From NCBI RefSeq assembly GCF_021173085.1, contig NZ_CP076413.1, forward strand, positions 3,065,501 through 3,129,500: a DNA stretch of 64,000 nt. Direction: 5' to 3'. The notes under the pieces were generated by a model, which was given only the letters and a program-made list of their open reading frames with translations, searched no databases and was not told where the DNA came from. This document shows, in pieces, positions 7,778 to 15,042 of the stretch. This DNA is from Ralstonia wenshanensis (lineage in GTDB: Bacteria > Pseudomonadota > Gammaproteobacteria > Burkholderiales > Burkholderiaceae). The position numbers and the translations under genes were made by a program. Every line of letters starts with the position of its first letter. The stretch's first letter is position 1.

Positions 7778-8164
7778 ATGACCGACGACGAACGCGCCAT
7801 CCGCAACGTAGTGGACACTTGGCTCGCCGCCAGCAAGACCGGCGACCTCGATACCGTGCTCGGCCTGATGACCGACGATGTGTTGTTTCTCACGCCCGGC
7901 CAAGCGCCCTTTGGCAAGGACGCCTTCTCCAAGATGTCCGGCGGCATAAAGGACGTGCACATCGACGGCACGAGCGATATTCAGGAGGTGCAGGTGTTTG
8001 GTGAAATCGCCTACTTGCGCAACGCGCTGCGCATCGTCGTCACGATGCCGGATGGGAAGGTGGCGCGGCGCTCAGGGCAGACGTTGACGATTCTGCGGAA
8101 AGAGGCGGATGGGAAGTGGCGGGTGGTACGGGATGCGAATTTGGTGATGGCGGATAACGCCTGA
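7778..8164 (+). CDS. SnoaL/NTF2-like protein (SgcJ/EcaC, DUF4440 type)
   Basis: A 128-residue protein with the cone-shaped NTF2-like fold signature: N-terminal helix with VVDTWLAASKTGDLDTVLGLM, then TDDVLFLTPGQAPFGKDAF, and a C-terminal strand pair with LTILRKEADGKWRVVRDAN. Such proteins are found as small isomerases, hydrolases or binding proteins; the exact role cannot be derived. No signal peptide. It ends 11 bp before the convergent Lrp gene. Confidence 0.75.
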   Translation: MTDDERAIRNVVDTWLAASKTGDLDTVLGLMTDDVLFLTPGQAPFGKDAFSKMSGGIKDVHIDGTSDIQEVQVFGEIAYLRNALRIVVTMPDGKVARRSGQTLTILRKEADGKWRVVRDANLVMADNA

Positions 8165-8175
8165 TACGGGCGCCC

Positions 8176-8664
8176 TCAAACCACCACCGGCAACGCCGTC
8201 GTATCTTTAATCCGCTCCAACGCAAAGCTGCTCTTCACATCGATCACCGCCGGGTGCGCAAGCAGCTGGTCGCGGATGAAGCGCGCGAAGTGCTCCATGT
8301 CTTCCACGAACACCTTGAGCAGGTAATCCATCTCGCCGGTCATGGCGTAGCACGTGACCACCTCGGGCCATGTCGCCACGGCGGCGCGAAAGATGTCTGA
8401 CGGCCCCTTGCCCTTGGGCGCACCGCCCTGCTTTTCCAGCCGCACGTTGATGTAGGCCGACAGCCCCAGCCCGATCTTGGTCGGGTCGAGCAGCGCGGCG
8501 TATTGGCGGATCACGCCGGACTCTTCCAGGCGGCGAATACGTCGCAAACACGGGCTGGGCGACAAATTCACCCGCTCGGCGACTTCGAGGTTGGTGAGGC
8601 GGCCGTTGTTCTGCAGGACTTCCAGGATCTTGCGGTCGATCTTGTCGAGTTCCACTTTATTCAT
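8176..8664 (-). CDS. Lrp/AsnC family transcriptional regulator
   Basis: A 162-residue Lrp-type regulator: N-terminal winged helix-turn-helix ([31 protein letters not shown]... broken here at family-typical positions 4-45) and a C-terminal RAM/ligand domain with [17 protein letters not shown] and [16 protein letters not shown]. The ATG at 8664 is chosen over an in-frame start 24 codons upstream because the Lrp domain begins right at [10 protein letters not shown]. It is transcribed away from hpd, with repeated GCAA/TTGC elements between them, so it probably controls hpd and itself in response to an amino acid such as tyrosine or phenylalanine. Confidence 0.9.
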   Translation of the reverse strand: MNKVELDKIDRKILEVLQNNGRLTNLEVAERVNLSPSPCLRRIRRLEESGVIRQYAALLDPTKIGLGLSAYINVRLEKQGGAPKGKGPSDIFRAAVATWPEVVTCYAMTGEMDYLLKVFVEDMEHFARFIRDQLLAHPAVIDVKSSFALERIKDTTALPVVV

Positions 8665-8691
8665 TTTTGTTGCTCCGCACCAATTAATTCG

Positions 8692-8743
8692 GCAATTTTC
8701 TTGCGCAAATTTAGCAAGGTGGGCACAACTTCGCAATTTTTGC
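8692..8743. promoter_or_regulatory. Putative Lrp-type operator between lrp-like gene and hpd
   Basis: Three dyads built on GCAA/TTGC occur close together: GCAA-TTTTC-TTGC (8692-8704), TTGCGCAA (8701-8708) and GCAA-TTT-TTGC (8733-8743). The region is AT-rich for this genome, as expected of Lrp/AsnC binding sites, and lies between the divergent regulator and hpd. Confidence 0.45.
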
Positions 8744-8820
8744 TTGGAGGGACACTCCTACACTGCGAGGATCGTCAAAAACCTGAGCGCTCCAGAGCGC
8801 GCCCCCACAGGAGACTCACC

Positions 8821-9927
8821 ATGCAATTCACGCCTTGGGAAAACCCGATGGGCACCGCCGGTTTCGAATTCATTGAATACGCCGCGCCGGACCCCGTTGC
8901 CATGGGCAAGCTGTTCGAGAACATGGGCTTTACCGCCATCGCGAAGCACCGTCACAAGAACGTGACGCTGTATCGCCAGGGCGAGATCAACTTCATCATC
9001 AACGCCGAGCCGGATTCGTTCGCGCAGCGCTTTGCGCGCCTGCACGGCCCGTCGATCTGCGCGATCGCGTTTCGCGTGCAGGACGCCGCGTTCGCCTACA
9101 AGCGCGCGCTGGAACTGGGCGCATGGGGCTTCGACACCCACAGCGGCCCGATGGAGCTGAACATTCCGGCCATCAAGGGCATCGGCGATTCGCTGATCTA
9201 CCTGGTCGACCGCTGGACCGGCAAGAACGACGCCAAGGCCGGCGACATCGGCAACATCAGCATCTACGACGTGGATTTCGTGCCCATCGCGGGCGCCAAC
9301 CCGAACCCCACCGGTCACGGCCTGACCTACATCGACCACCTGACGCACAACGTCTACCGTGGCCGCATGAAGGAATGGGCCGAGTTTTACGAACGCTTCT
9401 TCAACTTCCGTGAAGTGCGCTACTTCGACATTGAAGGCCAGGTCACGGGCGTGAAGAGCAAGGCGATGACGAGCCCGTGCGGCAACATCCGCATCCCCAT
9501 CAACGAGGAAGGGACGGAGAAGGCCGGCCAGATCCAGGAGTACCTGGACATGTACCACGGCGAGGGCATCCAGCACATTGCGCTGGGCTCGACCAACCTG
9601 TTCAACACGGTGGACGCACTGCGCAGCAACGGCATCACGCTGCTCGACACGATCGACACGTATTACGAACTGGTCGACAAGCGTATCCCCGGCCATGGCG
9701 AAAACGTGGCGGAACTGAAGAAGCGCAAGATCCTGATCGATGGCGCGCCGGGCGACCTGCTGCTGCAGATCTTCTCCGAGAACCAACTCGGCCCGATCTT
9801 CTTCGAGTTCATCCAGCGCAAGGGCAATCAAGGTTTTGGCGAGGGCAACTTCAAGGCGCTGTTCGAGTCGATCGAACTCGACCAGATGCGCCGCGGCGTG
9901 CTCAAGGCCGACGATCAGCCGGCCTGA
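8821..9927 (+). CDS. hpd: 4-hydroxyphenylpyruvate dioxygenase
   Basis: Fe(II) enzyme of tyrosine catabolism that turns 4-hydroxyphenylpyruvate and O2 into homogentisate and CO2. Length 368 residues, as usual in bacteria. The three metal ligands are intact: His173 (YIDHLTHNV), His252 (GIQHIAL) and Glu329 (FFEFIQRKG). The two vicinal-oxygen-chelate halves are both present. Start ATG 8821 follows CAGGAGACTCACC. A divergent Lrp-type gene lies upstream, and a strong terminator follows. No other homogentisate-pathway gene is adjacent. Confidence 0.97.
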   Translation: MQFTPWENPMGTAGFEFIEYAAPDPVAMGKLFENMGFTAIAKHRHKNVTLYRQGEINFIINAEPDSFAQRFARLHGPSICAIAFRVQDAAFAYKRALELGAWGFDTHSGPMELNIPAIKGIGDSLIYLVDRWTGKNDAKAGDIGNISIYDVDFVPIAGANPNPTGHGLTYIDHLTHNVYRGRMKEWAEFYERFFNFREVRYFDIEGQVTGVKSKAMTSPCGNIRIPINEEGTEKAGQIQEYLDMYHGEGIQHIALGSTNLFNTVDALRSNGITLLDTIDTYYELVDKRIPGHGENVAELKKRKILIDGAPGDLLLQIFSENQLGPIFFEFIQRKGNQGFGEGNFKALFESIELDQMRRGVLKADDQPA

Positions 9928-9957
9928 AAACCCTCAACTTCAGGCGAGCTGTACCCG

Positions 9958-9991
9958 CACCCCGGTGGTTCGCCATCGGGGTGTTTTTTTT
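9958..9991 (+). terminator. Terminator of hpd
   Basis: CACCCCG (9958-9964) pairs with CGGGGTG (9977-9983) and is followed by a run of eight T, 30 bases after the hpd stop. Confidence 0.85.
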
Positions 9992-10010
9992 GGGGCGTCG
10001 CGGCAAGCAA

Positions 10011-10036
10011 TAAAAAACGGCGCCCGAAGGCGCCGC
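10011..10036 (-). terminator. Terminator of the EF-hand gene
   Basis: On the minus strand the stem CGGCGCC-TTCG-GGCGCCG (plus-strand 10018-10035) is followed by a T-run (plus-strand A-run 10012-10017), 32 bases past the EF-hand stop. The TTCG tetraloop is typical of strong intrinsic terminators. Confidence 0.88.
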
Positions 10037-10067
10037 TTGCTTACAACCGATACCGCGGGTGGAAGGC

Positions 10068-10682
10068 TTATTCGCCCTTGGTGGCAGACGGGCCGCCCGG
10101 CATGGCCGCGGCTGCAGGGGTGTTCTTCTGCGCCTTGCGGGCATCGTGACGGGCCTTCATGTAGGCGCGGATTTCGTCTTCGGTGATCTTGCCGTCGTGG
10201 TTGGCGTCGATCTGGTCGAAGTTCTTGGCCAGACGCGGCATGCCGGCCTGCACTTCGTCCTTGGTCAGGGAGCCGTCGTTGTCCTTGTCGGCGGCCTTGA
10301 ACTTGGCGTCGAAGCGTTGCGCCATCTTTTCGCGCATCTCGCCCTTGTGGGCCTTGTGCCAGGCGGCCAGCTCGTCCTTGCTGAGTTGGCCGTCGTGGTT
10401 GGTATCGATCTGGTCGAAGTTCTTCTCAAGCCAGGTGTGACCCTTGGCCTCGTCGCGCGAGATTTGGCCGTCGCCGTTGGTGTCGAGCGCCTTCAGGCCG
10501 CCGCCGTGACGGCCAAGCTTGCCGGCAGGCGCATTGGCTTGCGGCGCAGCGGGCACTGCCGCGGGCGCCTGTGCGCTGGCGGCTGGGGCGCTGGCATCCT
10601 GGGCGCGGGCGTTCATGCCCGACATGGCCAGGAACAGGGCCGAGGTGGCGAGGAAGGCTTGGACAGCACGTTTGTTGGTCAC
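10068..10682 (-). CDS. Exported EF-hand calcium-binding protein (four canonical loops)
   Basis: A 204-residue protein with a signal peptide (up to about residue 28, ending in ARA-QD), an Ala/Pro-rich linker, and four EF-hand loops beginning at residues 67 (DTNGDGQISRDE), 93 (DTNHDGQLSKDE), 132 (DKDNDGSLTKDE) and 159 (DANHDGKITEDE). All four have the Asp/Asn/Glu pattern for Ca2+ coordination. I use GTG 10682, preceded by AAGGAGCTGACC, and not the ATG 16 codons upstream. It is probably a periplasmic or secreted calcium sensor/buffer. It lies downstream of gspC on the same strand, so a link to type II secretion is possible but unproven. Confidence 0.85.
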   Translation of the reverse strand: MTNKRAVQAFLATSALFLAMSGMNARAQDASAPAASAQAPAAVPAAPQANAPAGKLGRHGGGLKALDTNGDGQISRDEAKGHTWLEKNFDQIDTNHDGQLSKDELAAWHKAHKGEMREKMAQRFDAKFKAADKDNDGSLTKDEVQAGMPRLAKNFDQIDANHDGKITEDEIRAYMKARHDARKAQKNTPAAAAMPGGPSATKGE

Positions 10683-10791
10683 GGTCAGCTCCTTTTCACA
10701 TGGACTGTGTAGCGGATTAGAACCCGACAATGCCGACGCGTTGCCGGCTTTTACACGCTGTTACCCCGATGACATGCCCTGTAATATGCGC

Positions 10792-10811
10792 GCCCCACCG
10801 CATGGCGGGGC
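10792..10811 (-). terminator. Hairpin downstream of gspC
   Basis: GCCCC-A-CC-GCAT-GG-C-GGGGC is a dyad with one mismatch, 11 bases past the gspC stop. There is no T-tract on the minus strand, so it may act as a weak or Rho-assisted terminator or as an mRNA-stabilising hairpin. Confidence 0.35.
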
Positions 10812-10821
10812 CGCCCCATGC

Positions 10822-11505
10822 CTATTGGTTGGCACCCGGCTGGGGGTTATCGCCCTTGCGTGCGGCCGCCGCCGCGCGGTGGCGCGGGCCGACGATACCG
10901 CCGCCCTGGCTGGCAGGCTCGTCACCCGTGTTGATCTGAGCGGGCGCAATGGGCAGCATGGCGCCCGGCATGGCGGTGTTGGCCGGGTTGTTGGCAACTG
11001 GCGGCGCGGGTGGCATAGCGGGCGTCGATAGCGGAGCTGCGGCACCTGCAGGCGGCAGCGGCAGAGGCGGCGCATGGCGATTGGCCGGCGACACGCCGGC
11101 CACGGCGCTGGCTGGCAGCGGAATCTCCTGGCGCGCGCCGTTACGCTCGATCACTACCGAGCGCGCCTTGATTTCCACCAGCTTGAGGTTGGGTGACAGC
11201 GACTTGCCGGCCCGAACCGCCTGCGGTGCGCCGCCGTCCACCGACACGATGGCCGCGCCCGAACCATCGGCCAGATCAGCCACCACGCCCATCACCTGCA
11301 CATCGCGCGGGCCATTCTGCGGGCCACCGCCAAAGAGCGTGACGGCCGCGCCGGTCTCCAGCGCGTCGGTCTGGGCCACACGCGCCTCGCGCGGCGTACC
11401 CAGCGAGCGCAGTGACGACAGCGTCAGCACCCAGTGCGTCAGGAGCGCACACAGGGCAGCAAACAGTACAAGACTGAGCAGGCGGGACGACTGTCGAGCG
11501 TTCAT
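10822..11505 (-). CDS. gspC: Type II secretion system protein GspC
   Basis: Inner-membrane clamp protein that links the secretin to the assembly platform. Length 227 residues: short cytoplasmic N-terminus, one membrane helix at about residues 9-27, then the homology region (VMGVVADLADGSGAAIVSVDGG ... KSLSPNLKLVEIKARSVVIERNG, broken here) typical of T2SSC. The C-terminus is Pro/Ala-rich with no clear PDZ or coiled coil. ATG 11505 is preferred over an upstream start because the membrane helix follows immediately. It is transcribed opposite to gspG-F, an arrangement in which gspC has its own promoter. Confidence 0.85.
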   Translation of the reverse strand: MNARQSSRLLSLVLFAALCALLTHWVLTLSSLRSLGTPREARVAQTDALETGAAVTLFGGGPQNGPRDVQVMGVVADLADGSGAAIVSVDGGAPQAVRAGKSLSPNLKLVEIKARSVVIERNGARQEIPLPASAVAGVSPANRHAPPLPLPPAGAAAPLSTPAMPPAPPVANNPANTAMPGAMLPIAPAQINTGDEPASQGGGIVGPRHRAAAAARKGDNPQPGANQ

Positions 11506-11583
11506 GAAATGGGGCAAGGCACCGTAGGAATACGCCGATTCTATCCGCCCTTCATGCCGGTTCGGTGAACAGCTTGGAGGTGC

Positions 11584-11595
11584 GGCTCTAGAGCC
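11584..11595. promoter_or_regulatory. 12-bp perfect palindrome between gspC and gspG
   Basis: GGCTCTAGAGCC lies between the divergent gspC and gspG genes, 85 bases before the gspG start. A TATACT at 11642-11647 could be a -10 element for the gspG operon, but I cannot see a convincing -35. The palindrome may be a regulator site. Confidence 0.3.
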
Positions 11596-11680
11596 AACGC
11601 GGCATGACCCCCGCGTGCAATATATGGTCATATGTCACGGATATACTGTGTCTCTTCCCCTTATTGCCAACTCTGTCGCC

Positions 11681-12151
11681 ATGATGCAAGGCCAACTTCG
11701 CTCTTCCTTCCGCCAGCGCGCCCTCGCCCGACATGCGGCGCGTGGCTTCACCCTGATCGAAATCATGGTGGTGGTGGTGATCCTGGGCATCCTCGCCGCG
11801 CTGGTGGTGCCGAAGATCATGAGCCGTCCTGACGAGGCGCGCATCATTGCTGCCAAACAGGACATCGCTTCCATTTCGCAGGCGCTCAAGCTCTATCGCC
11901 TGGACAACGGCCGCTACCCGACCACCGAACAAGGCATCGGGGCGCTGGTCGCCAAGCCGACCACCGAGCCGATCCCCAACAACTGGAAAGGCGGCGGCTA
12001 TCTGGAACGCCTGCCCAAAGACCCGTGGGGCCACCCGTACCAATATCTGAACCCCGGCGTGCGCGGTGAAGTGGACGTCTTCAGCTTCGGCGCGGATGGC
12101 CAGGCCGGTGGCACGGGCAACGACGCCGACATCGGCAACTGGGACAACTAA
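11681..12151 (+). CDS. gspG: Major pseudopilin GspG
   Basis: Main subunit of the type II secretion pseudopilus, 156 residues. After a basic leader the prepilin peptidase site RG/FTLIE is followed by the hydrophobic stalk [19 protein letters not shown], and the C-terminal part has the GspG-specific [19 protein letters not shown] and [10 protein letters not shown] ... NDADIGNW segments with the Ca2+-binding Asp residues. I take ATG 11681 (11684 is equally possible); an upstream in-frame ATG at 11615 would give an unusually long leader. First gene of the gspG-to-gspF run. Confidence 0.95.
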   Translation: MMQGQLRSSFRQRALARHAARGFTLIEIMVVVVILGILAALVVPKIMSRPDEARIIAAKQDIASISQALKLYRLDNGRYPTTEQGIGALVAKPTTEPIPNNWKGGGYLERLPKDPWGHPYQYLNPGVRGEVDVFSFGADGQAGGTGNDADIGNWDN

Positions 12152-12186
12152 GCCGCCGCCGTCCCCCCAGCCCCCACCCGCTCACC

Positions 12187-12681
12187 ATGCTCGGCCATCC
12201 ACATCGCCGCCGGCAGGCTCTCGGCTTTACGCTGCTGGAGTTGCTGGTGGTGGTGGTCATCATCGGCATCGTGCTGGCCGTGGTGGCCGTGAACGCCACG
12301 CCCAACCCGCGCTCGCAGCTGGCCGACGATGCACAGAAGCTCGCCCGCCTGATCGAGCTCGCACAGGAAGAGGCGCAACTCACCTCGCGCCCCGTGGCGT
12401 GGGAAGGCGATGCGCAGGGCTGGCGCTTCTACGAATCGACGCCGAGTGGCTGGCGCGTGCTCAACCAGGACGTGCTCGCGCCGGGCCACTGGCGCCAAGG
12501 CATGGACAACGTACAGATCGTAGCCGGTGCCGCTGCGGTGCCGGGCGCCCCGCAGCGCCTCGTGTTCGGCCGTGAGGCGATCGGCCTGCCGTGGCGCGTG
12601 GCACTCACCTCGCAGGGTTCGCGCGTCGACGTGGTATCAGACGGCGGCCCGCGCGTGCTGACGGAGACGCAAACGCAATGA
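12187..12681 (+). CDS. gspH: Minor pseudopilin GspH
   Basis: Type II secretion minor pseudopilin, 164 residues: basic leader, LG/FTLLE prepilin peptidase site, hydrophobic stalk with VVVVIIGIVLAVVAV, and a globular part with LIELAQEEAQLTSRPVAW, a segment common to GspH/FimT. The stop codon overlaps the gspI start (ATGA at 12678-12681), so the two are translationally coupled. Confidence 0.92.
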   Translation: MLGHPHRRRQALGFTLLELLVVVVIIGIVLAVVAVNATPNPRSQLADDAQKLARLIELAQEEAQLTSRPVAWEGDAQGWRFYESTPSGWRVLNQDVLAPGHWRQGMDNVQIVAGAAAVPGAPQRLVFGREAIGLPWRVALTSQGSRVDVVSDGGPRVLTETQTQ

Positions 12682-13076
12682 CGCGCAGCCACCGTCCAAC
12701 GCGCACGCGCGGTTTCACCCTGCTCGAAGTGCTGGTAGCGCTGACCATCGTGGCCGTGGCACTTACCGCCACCATGCGGGCCATGGGCAGCATGACCACC
12801 GCAAGCGACTCCCTGCAGACGCGCATGATCGCCACCTGGAGCGCCGAAAACCACCTCGCCAACCTGCGCCTGGCACGCGCCTTCCCCGACCCCGGCGCGC
12901 GCGGCTTCGCCTGCCCGCAGGGCGATACACAACTGTGGTGCGAAGAGACCATCGCCACCACGCCCAACCCGGTGTTCCGCCGCGTGGAGGTGTCCGTCTA
13001 TCCGGACGCTTCCAAATCCGTGCGGCTGGCCTGGCTCGTGACTCTGTTGCCGAACGATGCGCGCAATGTCTTCTAA
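12678..13076 (+). CDS. gspI: Minor pseudopilin GspI
   Basis: Part of the GspI-J-K tip complex of the pseudopilus, 132 residues. RG/FTLLEVLVALTIVAVALTA is the prepilin cleavage site and stalk; NHLANLRL and a C-terminal VEVSVYPDASKSVRLAWLVT segment match GspI. Start ATG 12678 overlaps the gspH stop; its own end overlaps the gspJ start by about 20 bases. Confidence 0.92.
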   Translation: MTRSHRPTRTRGFTLLEVLVALTIVAVALTATMRAMGSMTTASDSLQTRMIATWSAENHLANLRLARAFPDPGARGFACPQGDTQLWCEETIATTPNPVFRRVEVSVYPDASKSVRLAWLVTLLPNDARNVF

Positions 13077-13788
13077 CCGTTCGGCGCGCGGCTTCACCCT
13101 GCTCGAACTGCTTGTGGCGATCACGCTGCTGGCCATCCTGGCCGTGATCGCCTGGCGCGGGCTCGACAGCATGACCCGCACGCACGAGGCGCTGGCCCAG
13201 CGCGACGAACGCATCGAAGCACTCAAGACGGCCTACGCCCAGTTCGACGCCGATTGCACCCAACTGGCCGATCCGAACACGCTGTCGCGCTCACCGGTGG
13301 AGGTGGACGCCAACCGCGTGCTGATGGTGCGCGACCGCCGCGACGATGGCCAGCCGCCCGCGTGGCAGGTGGTGCTCTACCGCATCGTCGACGGCCGGCT
13401 CGAACGCCTCCAGACCCAACCGATCACCAACCGCGGCGACCTGCGCAATGCGATGGACAACCTGCGCCAGGGCGGCGCGGGCGCGGCGCGCTACCTGCTC
13501 GCCGCCAACGTCGACAGCATCAGCGCCCGCGCCTGGATCGAACCCGGCGGCTGGATGGACAACACGGGCGCGCTGTCGGCGGCGCTGTTCCCGGCCGGCA
13601 GCAACACCACCACCCTCACCGGCTTGCCGACGGCTTCCGCGCCCAGCGCGTCGGCGCCGTCGGCCAACAGCCCGGGCGTGGTCGTGCCGGCCGCCTCGGT
13701 GCGCGCGGTGGAACTGGCATTGCTCGTGCGCATGACGCCGCAGGGCGCGCCGCAGCGCTTCACGCGCATCTGCATGACGGGGCTTTGA
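13057..13788 (+). CDS. gspJ: Minor pseudopilin GspJ
   Basis: Tip-complex pseudopilin, 243 residues, with RG/FTLLELLVAITLLAILAVIAWRGL as cleavage site and stalk, then the GspJ-typical LDSMTRTHEALAQRDERI and DADCTQLADP. An Ala/Ser/Pro-rich insertion around residues 185-215 is longer than in many homologues. ATG 13057 or ATG 13066 may be the true start; both lie inside gspI. gspK begins 1 base after the stop. Confidence 0.9.
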   Translation: MRAMSSNRSARGFTLLELLVAITLLAILAVIAWRGLDSMTRTHEALAQRDERIEALKTAYAQFDADCTQLADPNTLSRSPVEVDANRVLMVRDRRDDGQPPAWQVVLYRIVDGRLERLQTQPITNRGDLRNAMDNLRQGGAGAARYLLAANVDSISARAWIEPGGWMDNTGALSAALFPAGSNTTTLTGLPTASAPSASAPSANSPGVVVPAASVRAVELALLVRMTPQGAPQRFTRICMTGL

Positions 13789-13789
13789 C

Positions 13790-14875
13790 ATGGCGCGATG
13801 CTCTCGTCAACCTGCCCAACGTAACGCGCGTGCCCGGCGCCAGCGCGGCGCGGCCATCATCACGGCCCTGCTGGTCGTCACGCTGGCCGTGGTCATCGTG
13901 TCGGGCATGTTGTGGCGCCAGCAGGTGGAGATCCGCGCGGTGGAAAACCAGCGCCTGAAAGCGCAGGCCACCTGGATTGCGCGGGCCGGCATCGACTGGG
14001 CGCGCCTCATCCTGCGCGATGACCAACGCCGCACCGGCGCCGTCGACCATCTGGGCGAAATCTGGGCCGTACCGATCCAGGAAACGAAGCTGTCGGACTT
14101 CCTCGGCAGCTCGCTGCGCACGGATACGACCGGCGAGGAGTCGTACCTGTCGGGCCGCATCTTCGATGCCCAGGCACGCTTCAACCTGATGAACCTGCTG
14201 ACGGCGCAGACGCTGGGCGCCCGCACCCTCATCACCGGCCGCGACAAAGACGCCATCAAGGCGTACGGTCTGCTGCTGCAATCGCTCAACATCGACCCGA
14301 GCCTGGCCAATATCACGGCGACGTACCTGGCGCAGATGCTGGGCGGCTTCCAGTCGATCGAAGGCATGCAGGGCGGTCAGCAAGGCGGCGAAGACAGCGG
14401 TGGCGGGAGCGGCGGCAGCAACAGCAACGGCCCCCGGCCGCTCGACGACGTGGCCAGCCTGCTGACGATTCCCGGCTACACGGCCGACATGATCGCCAAG
14501 CTGCGCCCCTACGTGATCGTGCTGCCAACCCGCACGCAGATCAACGCGAACACGGCCAGCGCCGAAGTGCTGGCCGCCGTCATCCCGAACCTGAGCCTGG
14601 ACCGCGCCCGCTCGCTGGTGCAGGCGCGCGACCGCGCTTACTTCCGCAACATCGGCGATGTCACCAATCAGTTGCGCGGCATCGCGCCCGGGGTCGACAC
14701 CACCGCCGCCGCCAATCTGCTGGACGTGCAGACCCACTATTTTCTGGTCTACGGCATGGCCCGCCACGAGCGCGCCCGGATCGGGGAAGTGGCGCTTGTT
14801 TCACGTGGCGATCCGATCAACAATAACGCGACCCGCATCGTCTGGGTCCGCCGCATCGACGAGATTCCGTCATGA
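13790..14875 (+). CDS. gspK: Minor pseudopilin GspK
   Basis: The large pseudopilin that caps the pseudopilus tip, 361 residues, typical size. The leader ends in QRG/AAIITALLVVTLAVVIVSG; as usual for GspK the Glu at position 5 found in other pseudopilins is absent. The alpha-helical domain includes DAQARFNLMNLL, and a Gly/Ser-rich loop occupies about 190-212. The C-terminal segment INANTASAEVLAAVIPNL is highly typical of GspK. The stop overlaps the start of a 53-codon reading frame (ATGA, 14872-14875). Confidence 0.93.
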   Translation: MARCSRQPAQRNARARRQRGAAIITALLVVTLAVVIVSGMLWRQQVEIRAVENQRLKAQATWIARAGIDWARLILRDDQRRTGAVDHLGEIWAVPIQETKLSDFLGSSLRTDTTGEESYLSGRIFDAQARFNLMNLLTAQTLGARTLITGRDKDAIKAYGLLLQSLNIDPSLANITATYLAQMLGGFQSIEGMQGGQQGGEDSGGGSGGSNSNGPRPLDDVASLLTIPGYTADMIAKLRPYVIVLPTRTQINANTASAEVLAAVIPNLSLDRARSLVQARDRAYFRNIGDVTNQLRGIAPGVDTTAAANLLDVQTHYFLVYGMARHERARIGEVALVSRGDPINNNATRIVWVRRIDEIPS

Positions 14876-15033
14876 CGGCGGCGCAACACCCCGCCACGTG
14901 CGTACGCGCCGCTTGTAGACAGACCCTGGCCTTCGCCGTATTGTCATCCGCATCGTTCAGCATCGCGGGTTTTGCGCAATCCGGCGCTTCCGTCGGCAGT
15001 TCGCATTCACACTCTCAAGATCAATATCAATAG
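14872..15033 (+). CDS. Possible small exported protein (53 residues) between gspK and gspL
   Basis: An unannotated-size reading frame that fills the gap between gspK and gspL. The ATG overlaps the gspK stop (ATGA) and the TAG at 15031-15033 lies 9 bases before the gspL TTG, next to its GAGGAG. The product has Arg residues at 13 and 17, a hydrophobic stretch (LAFAVLSSASFSIAGFA), a possible signal-peptidase site GFA-QS near residue 37, and a short polar tail rich in Ser, His and Gln. If real it would be exported as an approximately 17-residue peptide. Codons such as AGA, TCA and CAA are less G+C-rich than in the flanking genes, and a frame this short can arise by chance. Confidence 0.4.
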   Translation: MTAAQHPATCVRAACRQTLAFAVLSSASFSIAGFAQSGASVGSSHSHSQDQYQ

Positions 15034-15042
15034 AGGAGCGGT

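Noticed and set aside
8758-9831. A 357-codon minus-strand frame opposite hpd
   Set aside because: Antisense shadow; hpd has all three metal ligands on the plus strand.
11615-11647. Possible sigma-70 promoter with TATACT before gspG
   Set aside because: No acceptable -35 at 16-18 bases; too weak to list as a separate promoter.
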